DNA from: Alphaproteobacteria bacterium
GTDB lineage: Bacteria > Pseudomonadota > Alphaproteobacteria > Rs-D84
Direction of reading: 5' to 3'
NCBI GenBank assembly: GCA_017615655.1
Contig: JAFZZS010000013.1
Location: forward strand, 1-64,000
Length of the DNA: 64,000 bases
How positions within the stretch are numbered: the stretch's first letter is position 1; every line of letters starts with the position of its first letter. This document shows positions 19,693 to 28,955 of this stretch, in pieces. The notes below the pieces were generated by a model that had not been told where the DNA came from, did not search any database, and saw only the letters and a program-made list of their open reading frames with translations. Position numbers and translations under genes: made by a program.

Positions 19693-20790
19693 ATGGAAAA
19701 TAAGAAAGAGATAATTGTAACAGGCGATCGCCCGACGGGTCGTTTGCACCTTGGACATTATGTGGGCAGCTTGCGTAAACGTGTTGAATTGCAGGATGAT
19801 CCACGTTACAAGCAATATGTTTTTATTGCTGATTGTCAGGCATTAACAGATAATGCGCGTAATCCTGAAAAAATTCGTCAGAATTTAATAGAGGTTGCAT
19901 TAGATTATTTGTCAGTAGGTATTGATCCTACAAAGACGACAATTTTTGTTCAGTCACAAATTCCAGAGTTAACAGAATTGACATTTTACTACATGAATTT
20001 GGTGACCCTGGGACGTCTGCAACGCAATCCGACAATTAAAACAGAAATTAAAGAAAAAAACTTTGATGGTGGTATTCCAACAGGCTTTATGACATATCCT
20101 ATTAGCCAGGCTGCTGATATAACCGCATTTGGTGCAAAATATGTGCCGGTTGGCGAAGACCAAGAACCATTGTTAGAACAAACGCGCGAAATTGTTCGCA
20201 CATTTAATTCTATATATGGTGACATTCTTGTAGAACCGCGTGCTATACTTTCGGCAGATGGTGTATGTCGTCGTCTTCCTGGAATTGATGGCAGCGAGAA
20301 AATGGGAAAGTCCCTGGGCAATGCAATTTATCTGGCAGATGAACCATCTGTAATTAAAAAACAGATTAACAATATGTTTACTGACCCATTGCATTTGCGT
20401 GTCGAAGACCCTGGTCATTTGGAAGGTAATATTCCTTTTATATATCTAACCGCATTCGCCACACCAGAACATTTTACAAAATATTTGCCGGCGTATGCCA
20501 ACCTGGATGAAATGAAGGCACATTATACACGTGGTGGACTTGGTGATGGAACGGTCAAAAAGTTCTTGAATGATGTTTTAAATGATGTTTTGACCCCAAT
20601 ACGTGAACGTCGCAAAAAATATGAACAGAATATAGATTTTGTTTACGATATGCTTGAAAAAGGTAGTCGCGAAGCGCGCGCTATTGCCACTGACACATTA
20701 AAACGTGTTCGTCGTGCGATGGGCTTAGAGTATTTCGAAGATACTGGATTACGTAACGAATATAAGTCAAAGTATACCAATAAAAAATAA
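19693..20790 (+). CDS. trpS: Tryptophanyl-tRNA synthetase
   Basis: Charges tRNA-Trp. 365 residues. Class I signatures: HLGH (19-22, the HIGH motif) after VTGDRPTGR, and KMGKS (about 202-206, the KMSKS motif) in SEKMGKSLGN. GEDQEPLLEQTREI and the typical C-terminal helices are present. ATG 19693 follows AAGGA; an upstream in-frame ATG at 19627 overlaps the leader peptide. Longer than the roughly 330 residues usual for bacterial enzymes. Confidence 0.95.
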   Translation: MENKKEIIVTGDRPTGRLHLGHYVGSLRKRVELQDDPRYKQYVFIADCQALTDNARNPEKIRQNLIEVALDYLSVGIDPTKTTIFVQSQIPELTELTFYYMNLVTLGRLQRNPTIKTEIKEKNFDGGIPTGFMTYPISQAADITAFGAKYVPVGEDQEPLLEQTREIVRTFNSIYGDILVEPRAILSADGVCRRLPGIDGSEKMGKSLGNAIYLADEPSVIKKQINNMFTDPLHLRVEDPGHLEGNIPFIYLTAFATPEHFTKYLPAYANLDEMKAHYTRGGLGDGTVKKFLNDVLNDVLTPIRERRKKYEQNIDFVYDMLEKGSREARAIATDTLKRVRRAMGLEYFEDTGLRNEYKSKYTNKK

Positions 20791-20793
20791 TTA

Positions 20794-20816
20794 CCCGCCC
20801 AGATGGGCGGTTTTTT
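20794..20816 (+). terminator. trpS terminator
   Basis: CCGCCC, loop AGAT, GGGCGG, T6. Confidence 0.8.
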
Positions 20817-20889
20817 ATTACGATGTTATATCTTGACAAATGTAAATGATAGTATACCATATTTTATGATATAAGTAAAAGGATTGCAA

Positions 20890-21297
20890 ATGTGGCAAGA
20901 TATATCTGTCAATGCGATTGAAAATGCACGTATGCGCATGACAAAGGCCGAAATTCAAGCCGAGCAAGAGGTTTATTCTATTGTGTCCGCGGCCATAGAA
21001 GAAAATGGCGTGGAAATCAAAGATAATCAAGATATTCGAACATGGAATAGTCACCTTTTCTCTCGCGTTGATTATATGATTCCAAATACGAATTTTTACT
21101 TCACACATCTTATGGATACATCACGCGTAGTAAGTGGCCGCGTGGAACGTCCATTTTCATTCAATTTTGACCCAAGATTACGTCGGTTGATTCAGGTAAA
21201 AAATACATCAAATAACTCGCTGCTATTTAATATAATTAACGGTGAACGTATACAAAAGTTATTGGATATTGCCGTCGCGCATCAGATTGCACGATAG
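20890..21297 (+). CDS. Hypothetical protein
   Basis: 135 residues, soluble, no signal or membrane segment, no family recognised. ATG 20890 follows AAAAGG by seven bases. A promoter-like TTGACA and TACCAT, 16 bp apart (20831-20858), precedes it. It stands alone, between two terminators. Confidence 0.65.
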   Translation: MWQDISVNAIENARMRMTKAEIQAEQEVYSIVSAAIEENGVEIKDNQDIRTWNSHLFSRVDYMIPNTNFYFTHLMDTSRVVSGRVERPFSFNFDPRLRRLIQVKNTSNNSLLFNIINGERIQKLLDIAVAHQIAR

Positions 21298-21321
21298 GTA
21301 GACAAACTGTTAATTTCAAAT

Positions 21322-21347
21322 AATAACCGCCCATTTGGGCGGTTATT
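21322..21347. terminator. Bidirectional terminator between the 20890 gene and metK
   Basis: AATAACCGCCC, loop ATTT, GGGCGGTTATT: 11 bp, placed between convergent stops. Confidence 0.75.
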
Positions 21348-22359
21348 ATTTATTCATTACCCCAGATATACCTTTCTTGCATAATTTGGTGTAAATTGGT
21401 TTGTCTAAACCATATGCCCGGATAAGTGTGCGCGGTTTTTGATTGCACCACAGGTTAGAAAAAGAAACGATGCCGTTTTTGACTGTTTTAATCAGGCCAC
21501 TAGGCAGTTCCGCGCGTCCGATGCACGAAGACAGGTAAACGAAACATTCATCGTTGTCGGTCAAATTTTCGCAGGCTAAGATACGGGCATACAGGTTCAG
21601 TGTTAAATCAGCCTTGCTGCCATCTTTGGTCCATGGGGCCCCCCCACCAATTGGACATGCCGTAGAATAGAAATCACATGCCAATTTTCGCCCTGTAATT
21701 CCACAGTCTGCGATGGAACCATGGTAAGTATACCGTCCAGTACCATTTACGATGGTATTTAACGGTTTTTCGCCTAATACAGATATAATAAAATCCGTCA
21801 GATCTTCCTCTTGTAACATTGGAATTGCAACAATCGCGGTTTCTATTTTATCATCGTTCAATGTGATTTGTGTCTTGATATCTATTCCAAGATTATCAGA
21901 CTTAATGGCCTTTTCATACAAGGCATCATTCAGTTTTCGGCTTAAGAATAATTCTCTATTTATTTTGCCTTCACCTTGGCAAGCATACCCAACAAACACA
22001 CCTTGATCACCCCAGCCATCAGCCTCGACCCCTTGGGTAATATCAGGCGATTGTAGGCCAATCAAATTGATAATTTTGATTTGCGCTGGATTAATAACAT
22101 AATCACCCCACAAAGCAGAATACCTTTCATTATACCCAATTTCCGCTAACGCAGTTTTTACATATGTGGTTAAATCATCTAATTTTGCACTAGTGCCGAT
22201 TTCGCCACCAAGGACGATAGTGTTACCTTTGATCATAACTTCAACGGCGTATCGTGCATGGGGATCTTGTTCGATTATTCTGTCCAATATATAGCTGGAA
22301 ATGTAATCAGCTGTTTTATCTGGGTGTCCAATTGACACTGCTTCTGCTGTTCTTTGCAT
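21346..22359 (-). CDS. metK: S-adenosylmethionine synthetase (divergent, compact)
   Basis: Makes SAM from methionine and ATP. Residues 10-14 GHPDK, GGEIGTSAK, ITGRKLACDFY, and GGGAPWTKDGSKAD are recognisable MetK signatures. At 337 residues it is about 45 shorter than typical enzymes, and the usual GGGAFSGKD loop reads GGGAPWTKD. The start follows AAAGGAG, which is buried in a hairpin. The long, structured leader with a SAM-II-like riboswitch is strong contextual support for the function. Confidence 0.9.
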   Translation of the reverse strand: MQRTAEAVSIGHPDKTADYISSYILDRIIEQDPHARYAVEVMIKGNTIVLGGEIGTSAKLDDLTTYVKTALAEIGYNERYSALWGDYVINPAQIKIINLIGLQSPDITQGVEADGWGDQGVFVGYACQGEGKINRELFLSRKLNDALYEKAIKSDNLGIDIKTQITLNDDKIETAIVAIPMLQEEDLTDFIISVLGEKPLNTIVNGTGRYTYHGSIADCGITGRKLACDFYSTACPIGGGAPWTKDGSKADLTLNLYARILACENLTDNDECFVYLSSCIGRAELPSGLIKTVKNGIVSFSNLWCNQKPRTLIRAYGLDKPIYTKLCKKGISGVMNK

Positions 22360-22451
22360 AATTTACTCCTTTGGTTTTTGCAAGATGAACCAAAGGTGGA
22401 TTGTGGCGTTGTACCACGCATAACGAACGTTAAAAAACGGAAAATAAGCAT
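22275..22451 (-). CDS. Possible leader ORF between the SAM-II element and metK
   Basis: ATG 22451 lies eight bases after AAGGAG (22465-22460), the site controlled by the riboswitch. The frame runs 58 codons (start MLIFRFLTFVMRGTTPQSTF) and ends inside metK, overlapping it by 85 bases out of frame. Codons for PQSTFG are the same bases that form the anti-SD and alternative pairings. The riboswitch RBS directly serves this ORF, not metK, so it must be translated if the switch controls translation. Confidence 0.5.
   Translation of the reverse strand: MLIFRFLTFVMRGTTPQSTFGSSCKNQRSKLCKEQQKQCQLDTQIKQLITFPAIYWTE
22368..22396 (-). promoter_or_regulatory. Hairpin sequestering the metK Shine-Dalgarno
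   Basis: Minus-strand RNA CCUUUGGUU (22396-22388) pairs perfectly with AACCAAAGG (22376-22368), 9 bp around an 11-base loop, and buries AAAGGAG, the metK ribosome-binding site. Confidence 0.65.
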
Positions 22452-22459
22452 AATAACAA

Positions 22460-22513
22460 CTCCTTGTTTAGTCCATTTATAAGGCAGGACAAGTCAGGTT
22501 AAATCCACCTTTA
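22460..22513 (-). promoter_or_regulatory. SAM-II-type riboswitch
   Basis: The minus-strand RNA carries the SAM-II core segments in order: GAUUUAACC, AUAAAUG, CUAAA, and then the ribosome-binding site AAGGAG. P1 forms from AAGGUGG (22511-22505) with CUGCCUU (22487-22481). CUUGU in the loop can pair with ACAAG at the ribosome-binding site, as the SAM-II pseudoknot does. SAM-V is a close relative and cannot be excluded. Its position ahead of metK fits SAM feedback. Confidence 0.85.
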
Positions 22514-22522
22514 TCGGTTGCC

Positions 22523-22551
22523 ATTATATTTTATTTTCGGTCATTATTCAA
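22523..22551 (-). promoter_or_regulatory. metK promoter
   Basis: Minus strand TTGAAT (22551-22546), 17 bp, TATAAT (22528-22523); transcription would begin just before the riboswitch. Confidence 0.7.
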
Positions 22552-22840
22552 GTGCTATTTAGCAAAATGTATACGGTTTAGTTTATCAAATATATCGCAT
22601 TTATATAAGTAGCAGCCTATACACAGTAAATATTTGTAGGGTTTTTGCGTATATTACACATGAAAAAAAACTGATGGTGGGTAAATAAAGGTTGCGTTTC
22701 AAAGAATGCATCGGGCACAAGCCCGATGGTGATTATTATTAATAATTAATTATTAATAAATATTAAAAACAACTTGCGTGCGTGCGCGCATTTTTAGTAC
22801 GATTTTTACAAAGGTATGAAGGAAAGGGAGCAAACCTATC
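22552..22840. other. Intergenic region between metK leader and the large surface protein
   Basis: No gene. Contains a hairpin CATCGGGC/GCCCGATG (22709-22728) without a clear T-run, an AT palindrome (22736-22759) and a short GTGCGCGC stretch. A promoter for the gene at 22841 must lie here, but I cannot fix it. Confidence 0.5.
22736..22759. repeat. Perfect 24-bp AT-only palindrome
   Basis: Arms TTATTAATAATT and its complement, abutting. Eight bases after the 22709-22728 hairpin. Confidence 0.6.
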
Positions 22841-25800
22841 TTGAAACGCGTGTTTTCTGTGGTTTTGGCGTGTTTGTTTTGCACGTTTGTTACAAACGTG
22901 GCAGTTGCTGCGTGCGCATCAAACCAAATTGATGTGTCGGGTGACGGATCAAGTTGCCAAACGTCTAAATTTGAGTTGACAACAACCAATTTATCCGCTG
23001 GTGATTCCTTTAAGTTTAGTATGGCGGCCAAGGGTACGTTTTATGTCGATTGTGGCGACGGTGGAACGTTATCGGGAACAAATGCATCCGGCAAAACAAT
23101 TTCCAAAAGCACGAATGTTAGTTCCACGTATACTTGTGAATGGGCATCAGCGGGTGCGCATACAATAAGGTTTGGTGGGGTTGCAACAGAATATCCCGTT
23201 CTCGTTTTAGATATTACATCGGATAAATCGGCAATCGCTTTTGATAATTTGATAAATGACAATGCGGCGAAAATTGCATCGATATCGGGTTCTTTTGTTG
23301 AATTGTTTCCACAAATTGGTACCAATGCCAGTCAAATACCACAGTTTATCAACACGTTCAAAAACGCAACCAATTTAACAACAATACCATCAACTTTGTT
23401 TAATGGCTATACGGGTGGCGAACATGCGGACTTTATGTTCTATGGTACCTTTACGGGTTGTACGGGGTTAACATCAATGCCCGAATATTTATTTAGCACA
23501 ATTACCACCCCAGCAAGTTCCATGTTTTCCCAGACATTTGAGGGTTGTACAAACATGTCGGGTTATATACCACCGTCAACATTTATTGGGCTTGTTGCCA
23601 CGGGGCATCCGTCCGCAGCAGCACTGTGGTATGATACGTTCGAAGATACAAATTTGGTGACAACTTGTCCGTCTGGCACCCCACAATATATTACCGGATA
23701 TGAAGGAAACACTAATAACTCTACATGGAATGGTGCGATTTCGTGTGGTTGCGCACCGGGGGCACGTCTTGAAAATGGTGTGTGTGTTTGTGATACATTC
23801 ACTGTGACGACAACGAATTTATCTGCTAACTATGAAATGTCGTTCTATCTGTCTGCGGCTGGTATTTTTGCGGTTGATTGGGGTGACGGCAGTGCTATTG
23901 AAACAATCTATCGTATTGGCAATACAAATTCTGCACAAACATATTCACATACCTATACAACGGCTGGCTCATACACAATCGGCCTTTGTGGCACCACGCC
24001 AACCGCATACCGTATTCCCGACGCCAGTAAAGATAAACCACCGATTACCGATACAACGATTAGTTTTTCAAAAGGAAACGCCGGTAGTTGTAAGGTTGCG
24101 TCAATCGGGGGCTCGTTGGGTGCATTGTTTCCGACATTGAATAATGGTGCAAGTGATACGGATTTCCCGCGATTTTATAAGACGTTCCAAGAGTGTGACG
24201 ATTTGACCAGTATTCCATCTGGGTTGTTTGTTGGGGTTACGGGTTCTGCCAGTGACATGTTCCGTGAAACGTTTGACAAGTGTGACGGGATAACCACGAT
24301 TCCGTCAAACCTTTTTGCTGGGGTATCGGGTGGTGGAAAGGGCATGTTCCGTGCGGTATTCAACGAGTGTACATCTTTGACCGCAATGCCGGAAAATTTG
24401 TTTAGCGGTGTTACCAGAGCGTATGAGAATCAGTTTAAGTACGCTTTCTATAAGGATACGTCAATGACGGGTTATATTCCACCGTCAACATTTAGCGGAC
24501 TTATTGCAAATGGCAGTCCAACCGCAACCAATATGTGGCAAAATGCGTTTGGCACCCAAAACACATTGGCAACAAGTTGTGATAGCTTTACCGGAATGAC
24601 GGAATTTACAACTGGGTATAAAACGCTATGGAACAACAAAGTGTCATGTCAACCGGCAACGTGTCCGGCGGGGAAAATGCTGATTAATGGTATGTGCAGT
24701 GATCCGGGGTTTACAGTCACAACAACATCAAACACAACCAGTTTGGTTTTTTCATTGGCTGCCAAGGGAACATTCTATGTTGATTGTGGTGATGACGGAA
24801 CATTAACGGGCAGCGGTGTCACTGGTACACAAATTATACGCAACGGTACCGGATCATCATCATATACGTGTACGTGGGGATCTGCCGGTGCACATACGGT
24901 GCGGTTTGGCGGTGTCGCAATTGCGTACGGAACTGATTCTTCTATCACATTCTGGCGTTCCAGTAATGGTACTCAGGCGAATATTGCATCTGTTACCGGT
25001 TCGTTATCATCGGTGTTTCCACAACTTGGTACGGGCAGTGGCGAATTACCTGTATTTATGAATACATTCAAGGGTTGTACAAATATTACAAGTATCCCAT
25101 CCGGATTATTCAGTGGCATCACTGATGGGGAACAGAATATGTTTTCCAGTACGTTTGAGGGTTGTACAAATCTTGCCACGATACCAAGTGGATTGTTTGA
25201 TGATTTAGAAACAAGTGCCCAAAACATGTTTGCAAATACGTTTAATGGTTGTACCAGTTTGACAACAATACCATCCAATATGTTTGGTGATATCAGTAAT
25301 GGGGAAACCAGTTTATTCTATGGAACATTCAAGAACTGTACGGGTATTACATCGATACCATCCGATTTGTTCACCAAGATTACCAGTGCGGCAGACTTTA
25401 TGTTCAGTGAAACATTTAGTGGGTGTACAAATTTATCTGGCTATATTCCACCAACCACATTTGCGGGACTGATTGTAAACAACAGTCCAACCGCTACGGA
25501 TATGTGGTTAAATACATTTAATGGTACAAATGTTGCGACCAGTTGTGAATCATTTACGAATATGCGTCAATATATTACAAATTACGAAACTGCGTGGAAT
25601 GGTAAGGTTTCTTGTAAAGAATCGTCAAACAGATGTACTGGTGCAACATATTACGATGAAGATAATGTTAATGCAGATGCAAATGGTTGCGTTGCGTGTC
25701 CATCGGGCTACACATACAATACCGAAAATTATAAGGATTATGTTGAACAATGCGAAATCCATTGTGCGTTGGGAACGTATGTTGCAACATCCGGTGGTGC

Positions 25801-28492
25801 ATGTGTCGCAGTTGACAGTGGATACTATGCACCCGAAGCCACATATGCCTATGGTGAAACAGGAACTCAACAGGCGTTGCAAACATGTACGGGCGCAAAA
25901 TATCGTAATGATTATAACGAGTGTATTGATTGTCCGAACGGGTACACTTATAATACTGAAAATGGAAAAACATCAATCAATCAATGTCAAATTCGTTGCA
26001 GTGCCGGTCATTATTTGGCGCATGCTGGCGATTCAAGTTGTTCTGAGGTTGGTGACGGATATTATGCAGCCGCGGAAACATTGAACTATGGTTCGGTTAG
26101 TAGCCATACGCATTGTCCAAATCCCGAAGAAACCACCGGAACAATGACGGCGGAAAGTTCCGCGGAATGTTCGTTGTTATGTACGGGTGCAACATATTTC
26201 GATTCCAGCACAGATAGTTGTGTCGCATGTCCATCGGGATACACTGCGCACACAATATCGGGTAAAACATCCGCATCACAATGCCAAATTGCGTGTTCTG
26301 CTGGGACATATTTGGCCGCAGCAGGTGATACAAGTTGTATTAATGTGGGATATGGATATTGGGCGGCTGCATCAGCGGTAAATTATGGTTCAACTGGCAC
26401 AAGAACAGCATGTTCATCGGGTGCAATAACAAATTCAGACCATGCGGGCAGTGCATCAGAATGTTTGGCCGTGTGTACTGGGGCAACATATCGTAATTCT
26501 AATAATCAATGTGTTGCATGTCCAACAAGTTATTCTGATAATCTGGATACCGGAAAAACGTCTATAAATCAATGTCAACATCGGTGTGATGCTGGCACAT
26601 ATATGGCAGAATATACACCCGTTGAATATTTGCAGAGTAACGCTATGGGTCAGTTTATTGATACAGGGTATTCTGTAACATCAACAAACGTCAAAATTAA
26701 TATTGTTGTCGGAACACCGAGTACAACTACAGGCGATGTCGGTAACTTTTTTGGTAATATTTATTTCGAGGGTGGTTTCAGTTCAAATTACAAGGGTAAT
26801 AGATTTGGTTTATGGTTGCGTAATGATACAGAAGGTGGCAGTAAGGCGCAATCGGCTAATATGACATTTTCTGCAGATGTTAAATATAGCATAGATTATA
26901 CAGTTACGGGATCAGGGTCTGTAACTGGTACATTGCGGGTCAATGGCGGTGCACAGGCATCTAAGGATCAAGGTAGCACGTATTTTAATGACGAAGGTAA
27001 TACGATAAAATTATTTACTAATGGAGCCGCATTTGTGAACGAAAATAATAATACTGAAACTCGTTGGGGGGACGCTTTATTTAATGGACGTATATATTCA
27101 TTCAAATTGTGGGACGGTGGTAACACAGATGCGTATTTAAAATTGGATTTGGTGCCCGTTCGCCGTAATAGTGACAATGTTCTGGGATTTTACAACCGTG
27201 TCAATGGCGAGTTTTACCCGAACTCTGGTACGGGGACATTTACATCCGCTACTTGTAGTGTAGATATTGATGATGCGAGTGATGCGTGTGATGCAATCGC
27301 ATCGTGCAGTCCTGTTGGATATGGATATTATGCAAATGAAAATTATACAAACTATGGTTCCAATGGTGTTCGTAACCAGTGTCCAAATGGTGCGGGAACA
27401 ATTGTAAACGGTGAACCGATACATAATGCAACAAGTATTTATAATTGCGAAGGTATAAATCCATGTACCGGTGCGACTTATCCAGATTACACAACAGGTA
27501 TCTGTACAGCATGTCCAACAGGGTATGATGCAGACACCACAAATAACAAAGAATCAATCAGTCAATGTAAAATACATTGTAATGCAGGATATTATGTGTC
27601 GCAAGAACACGACTCGTCCTGTACTGCCGCCGATAATGGATATTATATTGCGGCAAATGATGTGAAGTACGGACAATACAGCGAACCGTCCAGGTGTACT
27701 AATGCACCGGGACATGCTACATATTCTGGTAATGCGACAACTAACAGTTGTCCATGGCTTTGTGATGCCAAGTATTATGCCGTTAATGACGCGTGTATTG
27801 ATCCTGGTGTTGGGTATTATTCGGCAGATGGTGAAAATGAACGCCACGCGTGTACCAATACAAAACCCTCAAACAGTTCATATAGTGGTTCTGCATCATC
27901 AAATAATTGCCCATGGGCTTGTGACACTGGATACGGAGAAAGCAATGGGGAATGTATCGCGGGTGGTGTATGTATCGGCGCGACATATCTTGATGGTGAT
28001 GTGTGTACGGCATGTCCAACGGGATATGATGCAAATACGATGTCTGGCAAAACATCGGCCAGTGAATGTCAACTTATTTGCCCCGTGGGAACATATATGG
28101 CAACGGCGAATGGCGCATCATGTACAGATGTGGGTGTCGGTTATTGGTCACCTGGTGGCGTGGTAAGTTACGGCGCAACCAGTAATCGTACCGCATGCGC
28201 GTCTGGATTGACCACGGTTGGATATGGACACGGTGCAGATGCATTGGATGATTGTGGGCGCAAATTACATATCAACAATCATATCATCTATGCCAAGACA
28301 ACAAAACCAACCACGCCTGCGTTAAATATTCAACCCGAAAATGGTTCGGTATATTATATCGGGGCCAGTGACAGCGATCACACTCTTACGCCATTACATG
28401 TAACACAGGGTAATTTGCAATATACCTTGTTTGACGACAGTATTTTATACGGTGAACGCGATTTTGAAACCGACACGCGTATTATACCTTAA
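22841..28492 (+). CDS. Very large secreted surface protein: PKD-like/BspA-LRR modules, ConA-like insert, Cys-rich repeats
   Basis: 1,883 residues. It starts with TTG, about ten bases after GGGAG, and a signal peptide ending VAVA (about residue 23). Three copies of a module follow, each a beta-sandwich start (AAKGTFYVDCGDGG) and BspA-type leucine-rich units (LTTIPSTLF, CTGLTSMPEYLF, GYIPPSTF) at about 30-300, 316-605 and 620-910. From about 928 come Cys-rich repeats (CTGATY...CVACPSGYT...SQC) broken by a LamG/concanavalin-like domain (about 1257-1473, EYLQSNAMGQFIDTGY). The tail from about 1805 has no cysteine. It looks like an adhesin or host-contact protein; no C-terminal anchor is recognised. 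Confidence 0.85.
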   Translation: MKRVFSVVLACLFCTFVTNVAVAACASNQIDVSGDGSSCQTSKFELTTTNLSAGDSFKFSMAAKGTFYVDCGDGGTLSGTNASGKTISKSTNVSSTYTCEWASAGAHTIRFGGVATEYPVLVLDITSDKSAIAFDNLINDNAAKIASISGSFVELFPQIGTNASQIPQFINTFKNATNLTTIPSTLFNGYTGGEHADFMFYGTFTGCTGLTSMPEYLFSTITTPASSMFSQTFEGCTNMSGYIPPSTFIGLVATGHPSAAALWYDTFEDTNLVTTCPSGTPQYITGYEGNTNNSTWNGAISCGCAPGARLENGVCVCDTFTVTTTNLSANYEMSFYLSAAGIFAVDWGDGSAIETIYRIGNTNSAQTYSHTYTTAGSYTIGLCGTTPTAYRIPDASKDKPPITDTTISFSKGNAGSCKVASIGGSLGALFPTLNNGASDTDFPRFYKTFQECDDLTSIPSGLFVGVTGSASDMFRETFDKCDGITTIPSNLFAGVSGGGKGMFRAVFNECTSLTAMPENLFSGVTRAYENQFKYAFYKDTSMTGYIPPSTFSGLIANGSPTATNMWQNAFGTQNTLATSCDSFTGMTEFTTGYKTLWNNKVSCQPATCPAGKMLINGMCSDPGFTVTTTSNTTSLVFSLAAKGTFYVDCGDDGTLTGSGVTGTQIIRNGTGSSSYTCTWGSAGAHTVRFGGVAIAYGTDSSITFWRSSNGTQANIASVTGSLSSVFPQLGTGSGELPVFMNTFKGCTNITSIPSGLFSGITDGEQNMFSSTFEGCTNLATIPSGLFDDLETSAQNMFANTFNGCTSLTTIPSNMFGDISNGETSLFYGTFKNCTGITSIPSDLFTKITSAADFMFSETFSGCTNLSGYIPPTTFAGLIVNNSPTATDMWLNTFNGTNVATSCESFTNMRQYITNYETAWNGKVSCKESSNRCTGATYYDEDNVNADANGCVACPSGYTYNTENYKDYVEQCEIHCALGTYVATSGGACVAVDSGYYAPEATYAYGETGTQQALQTCTGAKYRNDYNECIDCPNGYTYNTENGKTSINQCQIRCSAGHYLAHAGDSSCSEVGDGYYAAAETLNYGSVSSHTHCPNPEETTGTMTAESSAECSLLCTGATYFDSSTDSCVACPSGYTAHTISGKTSASQCQIACSAGTYLAAAGDTSCINVGYGYWAAASAVNYGSTGTRTACSSGAITNSDHAGSASECLAVCTGATYRNSNNQCVACPTSYSDNLDTGKTSINQCQHRCDAGTYMAEYTPVEYLQSNAMGQFIDTGYSVTSTNVKINIVVGTPSTTTGDVGNFFGNIYFEGGFSSNYKGNRFGLWLRNDTEGGSKAQSANMTFSADVKYSIDYTVTGSGSVTGTLRVNGGAQASKDQGSTYFNDEGNTIKLFTNGAAFVNENNNTETRWGDALFNGRIYSFKLWDGGNTDAYLKLDLVPVRRNSDNVLGFYNRVNGEFYPNSGTGTFTSATCSVDIDDASDACDAIASCSPVGYGYYANENYTNYGSNGVRNQCPNGAGTIVNGEPIHNATSIYNCEGINPCTGATYPDYTTGICTACPTGYDADTTNNKESISQCKIHCNAGYYVSQEHDSSCTAADNGYYIAANDVKYGQYSEPSRCTNAPGHATYSGNATTNSCPWLCDAKYYAVNDACIDPGVGYYSADGENERHACTNTKPSNSSYSGSASSNNCPWACDTGYGESNGECIAGGVCIGATYLDGDVCTACPTGYDANTMSGKTSASECQLICPVGTYMATANGASCTDVGVGYWSPGGVVSYGATSNRTACASGLTTVGYGHGADALDDCGRKLHINNHIIYAKTTKPTTPALNIQPENGSVYYIGASDSDHTLTPLHVTQGNLQYTLFDDSILYGERDFETDTRIIP

Positions 28493-28553
28493 ATAAAAAA
28501 AATCACCGCAGGTGATTAAAAATCAGTCATAAAATTAGATATTAGATTTTTGT

Positions 28554-28865
28554 TTATTCAAACCAAATGGTTGCACGGGTAGTGCTGGTTGTGGCACCAA
28601 CAGGAATTGTAACTTCGCCTTTTGATACGGTAACGGTTCCATTACTTGCGGAAACGCCCGTCACAACTGGTCCCAAACCAGATTCCACAACGTTCGTTGA
28701 TGTTAATTTGTCTTGTTTTATCGCATTAATTGCATTATATGCACCTTCGACATAAGATGCCGTCGCTGCAACCGATGTTTTATCCAATGGTTGTTGCTGT
28801 TCCCCCTCGGCCATGGCGGGGAAAACCAAGATAAATGCAATAAAGATGTAAAATAATTTCTTCAT
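28554..28865 (-). CDS. Small secreted fibre-like protein
   Basis: 103 residues. Signal peptide MKKLFYIFIAFILVFPAMA, then TSVAATASYVEGAYNAINAIKQDKLTS, the motif shared with neighbours, and a beta-rich, Thr/Ser/Val-rich C-terminus. Function unknown; like a short version of the 28956 gene. Confidence 0.65.
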   Translation of the reverse strand: MKKLFYIFIAFILVFPAMAEGEQQQPLDKTSVAATASYVEGAYNAINAIKQDKLTSTNVVESGLGPVVTGVSASNGTVTVSKGEVTIPVGATTSTTRATIWFE

Positions 28866-28955
28866 ATTCCCGAAAATGGGTCTGGAAAAATTTCATCATA
28901 CATTATTACACACGATACAGACGAAATCGTCCAGACCTAAAATTAAGATTTTTTG

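Noticed and set aside
25625-26333. Antisense open frames within the large surface gene
   Set aside because: They mirror the Cys-rich repeats, lack ribosome-binding sites, and give Met/His/Cys-rich translations without a family.
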